Shown in pieces: positions 1 through 5,382 of a stretch of 5,508 nt of DNA. The stretch comes from Candidatus Nitrosopumilus sp. GTDB taxonomy: Archaea; Thermoproteota; Nitrososphaeria; Nitrososphaerales; Nitrosopumilaceae. The stretch lies in NCBI GenBank assembly GCA_029864805.1, contig JAOTSS010000087.1, forward strand, positions 1 to 5,508. The letters are read 5' to 3'. Positions within the stretch are counted from its first letter, which is position 1. Every line of letters begins with the position of its first letter. A program made the translations under genes and the position numbers. The notes below the pieces were generated by a model that was not told the origin of the DNA, made no database searches, and saw nothing but the letters and a program-made list of their open reading frames with translations.

Positions 1-7
1 CGAACGA

Positions 8-316
8 ATGGCAGTAATTTGTAATACTTGTGGTCTACCAGAAGACTTGTGTGCATGTGGTGAACTGGCCAAAGATAGCACTAAAATTATTATTAGATTG
101 GAAACCCGAAGATTTAAGAAAAAAGGTACTATGATTGAGGGATTAGATCCTAAACTAAATAATTTGGAAACTGTCGCAAAAGACCTTAAAAACAAATACG
201 CCTGTGGTGGAACTACCAAAGAGGGTTACATATTTTTGCAAGGCGATCATAGAGATAGTATCAAAGACACTTTGATCAATTTGGGATTTGCTGCAGATAT
301 TATAGAATTACACTAG
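8..316 (+). CDS. sui1: Archaeal translation initiation factor aIF1 (SUI1/eIF1 family)
   Basis: This 102-residue protein is a full-length SUI1-domain factor. The family binds the small ribosomal subunit near the P site and enforces accurate start-codon selection. Residues 1-20 carry the short cysteine knuckle common in archaeal members (C5-x2-C8-G, then C15-x-C17), probably a metal site. The SUI1 fold follows from about residue 25 to 102, with the basic segment RRFKKKG (34-40), the conserved ACGGT (65-69) and LQGDHR (77-82). The ATG start lies 7 bases from the window edge, so its promoter and ribosome binding site are not visible. The length matches the family norm. The stop (TAG, 314-316) is 6 nt before the next start and in the same frame, which suggests co-transcription with the downstream protease. 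The family call is very secure; the exact role in this organism is inferred from homologues. Confidence 0.95.
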   Translation: MAVICNTCGLPEDLCACGELAKDSTKIIIRLETRRFKKKGTMIEGLDPKLNNLETVAKDLKNKYACGGTTKEGYIFLQGDHRDSIKDTLINLGFAADIIELH

Positions 317-322
317 AACACA

Positions 323-1309
323 TTGGAAAATTCAATCAGAATTCTTCAATTCTTTGGAATTCCATTTGCTGCATTACAATCAGTTATTCTTGGATTAATG
401 CTCGTTTCATTTCCTATGGGAATTTACATTGTTTTTGAAAGTGAAATTGGTGGAGATATCAATTACGAGTACCCTCTTACACATTTAGATTTTTTTAGAA
501 ATACAGAATTGTATCGGGTACCATTTGACATCAGCATTGGAGATGCATTTGTTATTCTGTGGATTTCTTATGCTGTGTTATTCACAATTGCAGTTTTTGG
601 ACCAAAACACGACTTTTTAAAATCTCTTTCACCGATTATTTCTTTTGGAAAATTTAACACTACAAATTATATGATTGGGATAACAAAGTGGTTTTCTATT
701 TTAATTGTGATCTCTGCATTGATTAATTTTATTCAGGAGGCATTTGGTATTGTGACTGTTCCGCCTTTTGATGATAATGATCTAATTCAGTTTTTTTATG
801 TCTCCCTTGCACCTCTGATTGAAGAATTTGGATTTCGTCTGATTTTGATTGGCATTCCATTATTTGCATTATATTCTCACAAATCGTCGCTCCGATATTT
901 TATCAAATGTATGTGGACTCCTAGCTCGCTACATATCAATAATTACAAAAAAGCCATTATGTTAATTGTGTTTGTAGGTATCTTCTTTGGATTTGGACAT
1001 ATTGCATTTGCCGAATCTTGGAGTGAAGGAAAATTCGCTCAAGCTGCTGCTAGTGGTGTTGTTTTAGGATGGGTTTATCTAAGATATGGGTTTGTATCTT
1101 CGCTTTTGGTTCATTGGGCAATGAATTATTTCATTTTTTCATACGCTAATTTTATTTCACAATTGAATTACATATCCCTTCGGGAATCTTTTTCTCATTC
1201 ACTAATGTCTTCATTGGAAATCTTGTTGTTGATATCTGGTATCGTATCTATCTCAATTATATTCATAAGTCGATTTTACTCTAAACAAGAATCTACTTTA
1301 GAGGTTTAA
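323..1309 (+). CDS. CPBP-family (CAAX/Abi) glutamic-type intramembrane protease
   Basis: This 328-residue, very hydrophobic protein has about eight likely membrane segments (roughly 9-38, 74-92, 116-134, 155-184, 211-230, 238-256, 257-279 and 296-317). It carries the three signatures of the CPBP (type II CAAX prenyl protease / bacteriocin-processing) family. These are EExxxR (E167, E168, R172), FxxxH (F222, H226) and HxxxN (H264, N268). In characterised relatives these residues form the intramembrane catalytic site, with the second glutamate as general base, so this copy looks intact. The substrate is unknown; archaea do not necessarily use the CAAX route. The TTG start at 323 is only 6 nt after the aIF1 stop. 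An in-frame ATG at 398 would remove residues 1-25, much of the first membrane segment, so TTG is preferred though not proven. Translation is probably coupled to aIF1. The 3' end overlaps the convergent TFB gene by 12 nt. Confidence 0.87.
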   Translation: MENSIRILQFFGIPFAALQSVILGLMLVSFPMGIYIVFESEIGGDINYEYPLTHLDFFRNTELYRVPFDISIGDAFVILWISYAVLFTIAVFGPKHDFLKSLSPIISFGKFNTTNYMIGITKWFSILIVISALINFIQEAFGIVTVPPFDDNDLIQFFYVSLAPLIEEFGFRLILIGIPLFALYSHKSSLRYFIKCMWTPSSLHINNYKKAIMLIVFVGIFFGFGHIAFAESWSEGKFAQAAASGVVLGWVYLRYGFVSSLLVHWAMNYFIFSYANFISQLNYISLRESFSHSLMSSLEILLLISGIVSISIIFISRFYSKQESTLEV

Positions 1310-2206
1310 TGCTACCTTCAAACCTTTGTATCTATTTCTAATGGTAACTTCTGTAACTCCTGCAGCTTCTGCTACGTCTCTTTGTGTCTTGTTTTCTCCG
1401 TTTGTAACACATGCTACATAAAGCGCCGCAGCTGCTAATCCCATCGGATCTTTTCCCGCAGAAATTTTATTCTCTTCTGCAGTTTGTAAAATCTTTGTTG
1501 CTTTTCTTTTTGTTTTTTCTGATAAGCCTGCCTTGCTTGCAATTCTTGAAATACATTTTATCGGATCAACTACTGGCATTTTTAAATTCAATTCCCTGAG
1601 CAATAGGCGATAACATCTTGCAATATCTTTTCGTTTGATATTACTTGCTTGACCTATGTCTTTTAGGGTTCTTGGTGTTTCTGTATCTCTGCATGCTGCA
1701 TAAAGTGCTGATGCAATTAAAGCTGAAATGGAGCGACCTCTAACTAGGCCTTTCTCTAGTGCCTTTCTGTAAATGTATGCTGCTTTTTCTATTACTGCAT
1801 CTCCTACTGCAAGTTTATCTTTTAATCTATCCAATTCACTGAATGCCTGTCGGAAATTTCTATCAACTGGTTCGTGTACTTGGCTTCTACTATCCCAAGT
1901 CCTTAGTCTCTCAATTGTACTTTTCATCGAAGCCGTTAATGGCTTTCCTGTAGCATCTCGATTTTGTGGATTGATCACTGTGGCTAACCCCATATCATGC
2001 ATGGCAAGTGATGTTGGGACTCCTGCCCTGCTTTTGTTTTCACCTTCATTTGAAAACGATCTCCATTCTGGTCCTGACTCTTCTACTTTATCTGTAATAA
2101 CAAATCCACATTTCCCACAAAAATTCTCTCCTGTATTGGCATCAGTAACTACTGATCCTTGCCCGCATCTTGGACATCTGTCTTTTAGATTTATTTTTTT
2201 AACCAT
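1298..2206 (-). CDS. tfb: Transcription initiation factor B (TFB, archaeal TFIIB)
   Basis: TFB binds the TBP-promoter complex, reads the BRE and recruits and positions archaeal RNA polymerase. This 302-residue copy is complete. It has an N-terminal zinc ribbon (C11-x2-C14 and C30-x2-C33), a B-reader/B-linker stretch (about 44-78, including RAGVPTS and HDMGLATVI), and two cyclin-like repeats (about 105-200 and 210-300). The second repeat ends in a helix-turn-helix (about 274-296, TQRDVAEAAGVTEVTIRNR) of the kind that contacts the BRE. The length is typical. It starts with ATG; no strong Shine-Dalgarno precedes it, only AAAG close to the start, so the leader is probably short. Thaumarchaea usually carry several TFB paralogues, so this may be one of a set and its promoter preference cannot be read from sequence alone. 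It sits downstream of cofD-cofC on the same strand, but an A/T terminator-like stretch and its own TATA-like elements suggest separate transcription. Confidence 0.96.
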   Translation of the reverse strand: MVKKINLKDRCPRCGQGSVVTDANTGENFCGKCGFVITDKVEESGPEWRSFSNEGENKSRAGVPTSLAMHDMGLATVINPQNRDATGKPLTASMKSTIERLRTWDSRSQVHEPVDRNFRQAFSELDRLKDKLAVGDAVIEKAAYIYRKALEKGLVRGRSISALIASALYAACRDTETPRTLKDIGQASNIKRKDIARCYRLLLRELNLKMPVVDPIKCISRIASKAGLSEKTKRKATKILQTAEENKISAGKDPMGLAAAALYVACVTNGENKTQRDVAEAAGVTEVTIRNRYKGLKVALNL

Positions 2207-2236
2207 CTTTAAATTTCACAAAACCTTTTATGATAC

Positions 2237-2267
2237 TATTTAAGAATTGCTAATTCATTGTTTATAA
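2237..2267 (-). promoter_or_regulatory. TATA-like promoter elements of the TFB gene
   Basis: Two archaeal TATA-like elements precede the TFB start on the - strand: CTTATAAA (centred near 2264) and CTTAAATAG (centred near 2240). With the usual spacing of about 26 nt to the start site, the first gives a leader of roughly 30 nt and the second a leader of only about 8 nt. The second fits better with the lack of a Shine-Dalgarno, but the first is closer to the TTTATA-type consensus. I cannot choose between them from sequence alone. Confidence 0.45.
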
Positions 2268-2303
2268 GTCTGTCGGTGATCTCAATGTGTATTTTTTGAT
2301 CTT

Positions 2304-2316
2304 AAAAATAATTTTT
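2304..2316 (-). terminator. Probable T-rich terminator after cofC
   Basis: Two bases downstream of the cofC stop codon is a symmetrical A/T stretch, AAAAATAATTTTT, which gives a T5 run on the - strand. It lies between cofC and the TATA-like elements of TFB. It would plausibly end the cofD-cofC transcript before the next gene. A/T-rich spacers are common in this genome, so this is a moderate call. Confidence 0.4.
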
Positions 2317-2318
2317 AT

Positions 2319-2957
2319 TCAATTGGTTTCTAAAATTTTTTTAATTTTTTTAGCAATATGTGGCTTTTCATTTTGTTCCAATAAAAATTTTAAATCTTCT
2401 GAATTATCTACATCCCACATTATTCTTTTCACAAAAACCATTGCAACATTAAGTGTGTGTTCTTTGGCAGTATTCAAGTGGATTTTGTAACTATCCTCAT
2501 CGTAATGAGTTTCCATCAGATCCACTGGCATTCTTACAAGAGCATTTGTACCATCAAATCTTCTTGATGGGATAATTATCGCAAAATTTGGCGGTGCTTT
2601 GTAGTTTAACATAAAATCAATATCTTGAGTTTTAATGTATGGGATGTCTTGTGGAAAGACAATTGACGCATCATAATTATTCTCTAAAAGATATTTGTCT
2701 GCAATTGCAACTGCACTGTTTACACTCTCTTCTTTTTTATCAATTAAGATCGTTGCATTGAATTTTTTTCCAATATTTTTTGCTTTTTCTTCTTTTGTCA
2801 CTATAATTGTTTTATCAATTTGAGGTGAAATTGAGATTGTATGTAAAATTTCTTCTAGCATCACCTCACACAAGTTTTCTATTTTCTCTGTAGGTAAATC
2901 TAAACGTGTCTTTGCATTGGAGAAAGTCTTTACAGGAATTATTGCAGCTATTTTCAA
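2319..2957 (-). CDS. cofC: 2-phospho-L-lactate guanylyltransferase (CofC), coenzyme F420 biosynthesis
   Basis: CofC condenses GTP with a three-carbon phospho-acid (2-phospho-L-lactate in methanogens, phosphoenolpyruvate in mycobacterial FbiD) to give the GDP-activated intermediate used by CofD. This 212-residue protein has the nucleotidyltransferase start IIPVKTFSNAKTRL (6-19), with the lysines and arginine expected at the GTP phosphates. It also has the metal/base region FPQDIPYI (101-108), the family signature DGTNALVRMP (135-144), the DEDSYKIH segment (153-160) and DVDNSEDL (182-189) near the end. The length is normal. The start codon is TTG; it places the canonical MKIAAIIPVK at the N-terminus, and the next methionine (33) would delete the GTP-binding loop. 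It begins 1 nt after the cofD stop with no visible ribosome binding site of its own, so translation coupled to cofD is likely. Family assignment is strong; the acid substrate is not determinable here. Confidence 0.92.
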   Translation of the reverse strand: MKIAAIIPVKTFSNAKTRLDLPTEKIENLCEVMLEEILHTISISPQIDKTIIVTKEEKAKNIGKKFNATILIDKKEESVNSAVAIADKYLLENNYDASIVFPQDIPYIKTQDIDFMLNYKAPPNFAIIIPSRRFDGTNALVRMPVDLMETHYDEDSYKIHLNTAKEHTLNVAMVFVKRIMWDVDNSEDLKFLLEQNEKPHIAKKIKKILETN

Positions 2958-2958
2958 A

Positions 2959-3879
2959 TTAAACGTGTACTTGTTTTAAAATAAAATTCGCTAATGCGTC
3001 TTCAGCTAATTTATTTTTCATGGTGATTTTTGTTTCAAAAACCCTCATATCTAAACTCTGAATTTTCTTTGTTAACAGCCTGTCTTTAGAATCTAAGATG
3101 ATGTTGGAACATACATCTGAATACATTTTTGCTAATCCATAAGCGTTAGATTCAATTCCTGCTGCTTGCATGTATTTTGCCGCAGGCCCTGTAATTGCAT
3201 CTTCTCTAATTAACGGACTTACTGCCACAACTTTTTTCTTAATCTTCGATAGTTCTTTTCTAATGCCTTTTATCTGAAGCATTGGGCCAATCGATGTTAA
3301 AGGATTTCCTGGAGCTATGATTACCATGTCTGCATCATGTATTGCATTAACTGCTTCTGGATTTGGACGAGCTTTGTCTGCCCCGATATATTGGATTCCT
3401 AAAACAGGGTCCTTACCCCTATGCTTAACCCAATATTCTTGTAAGTGTAATTCTCCTTTGTCTGTGGTTATTCTTGTTTCGATACTGTTATCAGTTACTG
3501 GAATGATATTTGCACTAACTGCAAATTTCTCACACATCCATTTAGTGATGTCACTTAGATTTTTTCCATTTTTTAACATGTTAGTTCTAATCAAATGTGT
3601 TGCAGCATCTCTGTCTCCAACTCTAAACCATGTCTCTTCTCCAAAAACTTCCATTTGACGCAAAAAGTTGAAAGTATCTTTCTTCATCCCCCAACCTCTT
3701 TCTTGATCAAGTAAATCTGCTAAGCCATAAACAATCGTGTCGATATCTGGGCAGACATAGAGTCCATAAAGCCAATAATTATCGCCCACATTACTAATTA
3801 CGTTAACTTTGGATTCTTGAGCAACCAGACCTCTAACTAATTTGACCGAACCTGTCCCTCCTGCTAATACTGTGATCAT
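2959..3879 (-). CDS. cofD: 2-phospho-L-lactate transferase (CofD), coenzyme F420 biosynthesis
   Basis: CofD transfers the phospho-acid moiety from the GDP-linked CofC product to the deazaflavin Fo, giving F420-0 (or dehydro-F420-0) and GMP in the cytosol. The protein from this start is 306 residues, normal for the family. It opens with the nucleotide loop MITVLAGGTGSVKL, then NVGDNYWLYGLYVCPDIDT, the GWG..DTF segment, FRVGDRDAATHLIRT, APGNPLTSIGPML and VSPLIREDAITGPAAKYM, all CofD hallmarks in order. I chose the ATG at 3877-3879 over a TTG at 3901-3903 that would add eight residues. An AGGAG at 3888-3892 sits 8 nt before the ATG, inside that extension, and known CofD proteins begin at the MI-TxLAGGTG motif. 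It is first in a cofD-cofC operon (1 nt gap). F420 genes are known from ammonia-oxidising thaumarchaea, but the F420-dependent partner enzymes are not in this window. Confidence 0.95.
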   Translation of the reverse strand: MITVLAGGTGSVKLVRGLVAQESKVNVISNVGDNYWLYGLYVCPDIDTIVYGLADLLDQERGWGMKKDTFNFLRQMEVFGEETWFRVGDRDAATHLIRTNMLKNGKNLSDITKWMCEKFAVSANIIPVTDNSIETRITTDKGELHLQEYWVKHRGKDPVLGIQYIGADKARPNPEAVNAIHDADMVIIAPGNPLTSIGPMLQIKGIRKELSKIKKKVVAVSPLIREDAITGPAAKYMQAAGIESNAYGLAKMYSDVCSNIILDSKDRLLTKKIQSLDMRVFETKITMKNKLAEDALANFILKQVHV

Positions 3880-3887
3880 ACCATTTT

Positions 3888-3892
3888 CTCCT
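3888..3892 (-). promoter_or_regulatory. Shine-Dalgarno site of cofD
   Basis: AGGAG on the - strand lies 8 nt before the ATG at 3879, an ideal spacing. It decides the cofD start, because the upstream TTG at 3903 would place this site inside the coding region. It is the clearest ribosome binding site in the window. Confidence 0.75.
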
Positions 3893-3920
3893 AAAACTAC
3901 CAACTTTTGTTACATTACTC

Positions 3921-3930
3921 CATATTACTT
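3921..3930 (-). promoter_or_regulatory. Possible cofD-cofC promoter (TATA-like)
   Basis: AAGTAATATG on the - strand lies about 45 nt before the cofD ATG. With normal TATA-to-start spacing, transcription would begin near 3900 and leave a leader of about 20 nt that just includes the AGGAG at 3888-3892. The geometry is consistent, but the TATA match is weak. Confidence 0.35.
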
Positions 3931-3965
3931 TTTCAAAAAATTGCGATCTACAAAATTAGGATAAG

Positions 3966-3972
3966 TTTATTA
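3966..3972 (+). promoter_or_regulatory. TATA box of the cysteine-tail protein gene
   Basis: TTTATTA is centred about 27 nt upstream of the GTG at 3996, the normal archaeal TATA-to-transcription-start distance, with a purine-rich AGGATAAG just upstream where a BRE would sit. Transcription would then start at or next to the start codon, giving a leaderless mRNA. This agrees with the absence of any Shine-Dalgarno between the box and the GTG. Confidence 0.5.
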
Positions 3973-3995
3973 CTGTAATTTTGTGAATTTTATTC

Positions 3996-5363
3996 GTGTC
4001 TAGGGCTGTAATCTTAACAGTTTTGCTTGCGGGACTTGTGGTAATTGGTACAAGTAGTCCAGCATGGGCAGCACAATTAGATGCTAAAATTAATCCTAAT
4101 TCTGATTCATCTCCGTTCTCAATGAATTATCAAAAAACTGTTTTTATTGAATATCCAAATGGCGGTAATCTCTTTGATGAGTTACGTGGAAATGAATGGA
4201 CCGTTGCTGGAACCGCAGATTCATCAAATCCAGGAGTTCAGGATCTTATGAAAAAATTAAATCAAAAACTATCTGAAGATGGCAGTCATGCCCATATCTC
4301 AGACTTGGATGTATCTTACGAATTCTATCTTAAAGGGAGAAACATCAACACCTCAATTGATTATAAAGTTCTATTGGAAGGAACATTATCTGGTTATGTA
4401 ATTACAAAAGATGCTCAAAGAACTTTAGTAGATCTGGGATGGAGAGCGATGACTGTAAATGACGAAGTCAACATTGATGGTGTGGAAATCAACATCCCAA
4501 TCAATATGTTGAGAGACCAAGAACCAGCAGTTTATGCTGTTTTTGCTGGAACTAAAGCTGAAGAAGTTCTTCACAGACCTATAATTAATGCCGATTTTAT
4601 TTTAGAACAACCTCTTACTAACTGGCACTTTTTATTTGATCCTACTGGTATCAATGTAGATGCTGGCACATTTGGATTAGATGAATCAATATCCGGATTT
4701 GTTGTATCTAGCTGGACAATGGGTGAGAGTAGTATTAGAGAAGGACGACAAGTTGAAAGAGTATTTACAGCCGAAATTGATGCTGATCAAAAATATGTTG
4801 TTAGAAGTGTACAATCATCAGATCAAGCTAACTTGTCCTTGATTGGTTTTGGGGCTTTAGATATTTTGGACAATCTTGAAATTGCAGGTGTAACTCCAAC
4901 CCCTCCAGAAGGATATGCTACAACTTCTACTGGTGACTTTCCAATTATGATTGTTTATGGTATGGCTGGGATGGCAGCAGTTGCAGGAATTGCATTTTTC
5001 ATTGTTAGTAATAGATCTCTTAAAAATGAAAAAATAGGTCAACAAGGAATTGATCCAAATAGATTAGTTGGTTATCAAACTAGTGCATCATCTGGTGGTT
5101 ATCAAACCAATAGAGGTGAAGCACAATTAAGAGATGAGACTGACTATCAGAAAACTAGAAGTGTTTATGAGGATACAGCACCTCAGGGAACAACAACTCC
5201 TCCTCCAACAATGGCTCATCGTGAAGAGGCTGCATGTGGATGTGCTGCATCGTCTGAAATGGGCTCAGAATGTGACTGTGAGATGCAAGGCTCTTGTTTG
5301 TGTGATGCATCCTGCGGATGTGCAGCAGAGATTTGTAAAGAAAATGCTCAATCAATGAGCTAG
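3996..5363 (+). CDS. Unrecognised exported membrane-anchored protein with CxC-rich cysteine tail
   Basis: I do not recognise this 455-residue protein. Residues 1-26 look like a Sec signal peptide (hydrophobic 4-19, SPAWA-A cleavage-like site). Residues 27-312 form a polar, beta-rich looking ectodomain without cysteines. A single membrane helix follows at about 315-337 (FPIMIVYGMAGMAAVAGIAFF), and then the basic stretch NRSLKNEK, which by the positive-inside rule puts the C-terminus in the cytosol. The tail is low-complexity: two GYQT units (359-362 and 368-371), a TTTPPPT stretch, then nine cysteines at 414, 416, 426, 428, 434, 436, 440, 442 and 447, arranged as CGC, CDC, CLC, CGC and a last C. 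These are the only cysteines in the protein. The pattern suggests metal or Fe-S binding or a redox role, but this is inference. The start is GTG, chosen because it gives the signal peptide and lies one TATA-to-start distance below TTTATTA (probably leaderless). The gene is divergent from cofD and convergent with the RNase P RNA gene. Confidence 0.8.
   Translation: MSRAVILTVLLAGLVVIGTSSPAWAAQLDAKINPNSDSSPFSMNYQKTVFIEYPNGGNLFDELRGNEWTVAGTADSSNPGVQDLMKKLNQKLSEDGSHAHISDLDVSYEFYLKGRNINTSIDYKVLLEGTLSGYVITKDAQRTLVDLGWRAMTVNDEVNIDGVEINIPINMLRDQEPAVYAVFAGTKAEEVLHRPIINADFILEQPLTNWHFLFDPTGINVDAGTFGLDESISGFVVSSWTMGESSIREGRQVERVFTAEIDADQKYVVRSVQSSDQANLSLIGFGALDILDNLEIAGVTPTPPEGYATTSTGDFPIMIVYGMAGMAAVAGIAFFIVSNRSLKNEKIGQQGIDPNRLVGYQTSASSGGYQTNRGEAQLRDETDYQKTRSVYEDTAPQGTTTPPPTMAHREEAACGCAASSEMGSECDCEMQGSCLCDASCGCAAEICKENAQSMS
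5069..5107 (+). repeat. In-frame 12-base direct repeat encoding two GYQT units
   Basis: TGGTTATCAAAC occurs at 5069-5080 and again at 5096-5107, offset by 27 nt (nine codons), within the cytosolic tail of the cysteine-tail protein. It encodes GYQT at residues 359-362 and 368-371. It may reflect a small internal duplication or a repeated short linear motif in a disordered linker. Confidence 0.6.
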
Positions 5364-5382
5364 ATTTTTAAAAATAAAAAAA
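5364..5382. terminator. Shared A/T-rich terminator between the cysteine-tail gene and rnpB
   Basis: Directly after the stop codon of the cysteine-tail gene comes a perfect 12-base A/T palindrome, ATTTTTAAAAAT (5364-5375), followed by seven A (5376-5382). On the + strand this gives T5 just after the stop. On the - strand it gives T7 and then T5 right after the RNase P RNA 3' end. Archaeal termination relies on T-tracts, so one short segment could stop both convergent transcripts. The role is inferred from position and composition. Confidence 0.65.

Noticed and set aside
1411..1599. Small + strand open frame inside the TFB gene
   Set aside because: It lies opposite a strongly conserved cyclin-repeat coding region and has no promoter, ribosome binding site or recognisable domain.
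1773..2243. 156-codon + strand open frame opposite the N-terminal half of TFB
   Set aside because: It mirrors the TFB zinc ribbon and linker codons; its sequence is composition-driven and has no family features.
2207..2318. Spacer between TFB and cofC searched for a tRNA, riboswitch or small gene
   Set aside because: No cloverleaf, conserved aptamer or coding frame is seen; only the T-rich terminator-like stretch and TATA-like elements are supportable.
2287..2490. Small hydrophobic + strand open frame over the cofC 3' end
   Set aside because: Its hydrophobicity comes from reading the lysine-rich, A-rich cofC tail in reverse; there is no initiation signal.
3317..3658. 113-codon + strand open frame opposite cofD
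   Set aside because: It is antisense to conserved CofD motifs and shows no independent coding evidence.
3880..3903. Eight-residue N-terminal extension of CofD from a TTG start
   Set aside because: The AGGAG at 3888-3892 falls inside it with ideal spacing to the ATG at 3879, and CofD proteins normally begin at the MI-T-LAGGTG motif.
4857..5358. Three open frames (one + and two -) overlapping the tail of the cysteine-rich protein
   Set aside because: They are out-of-frame readings of the low-complexity and cysteine-rich tail, without starts or ribosome binding sites.
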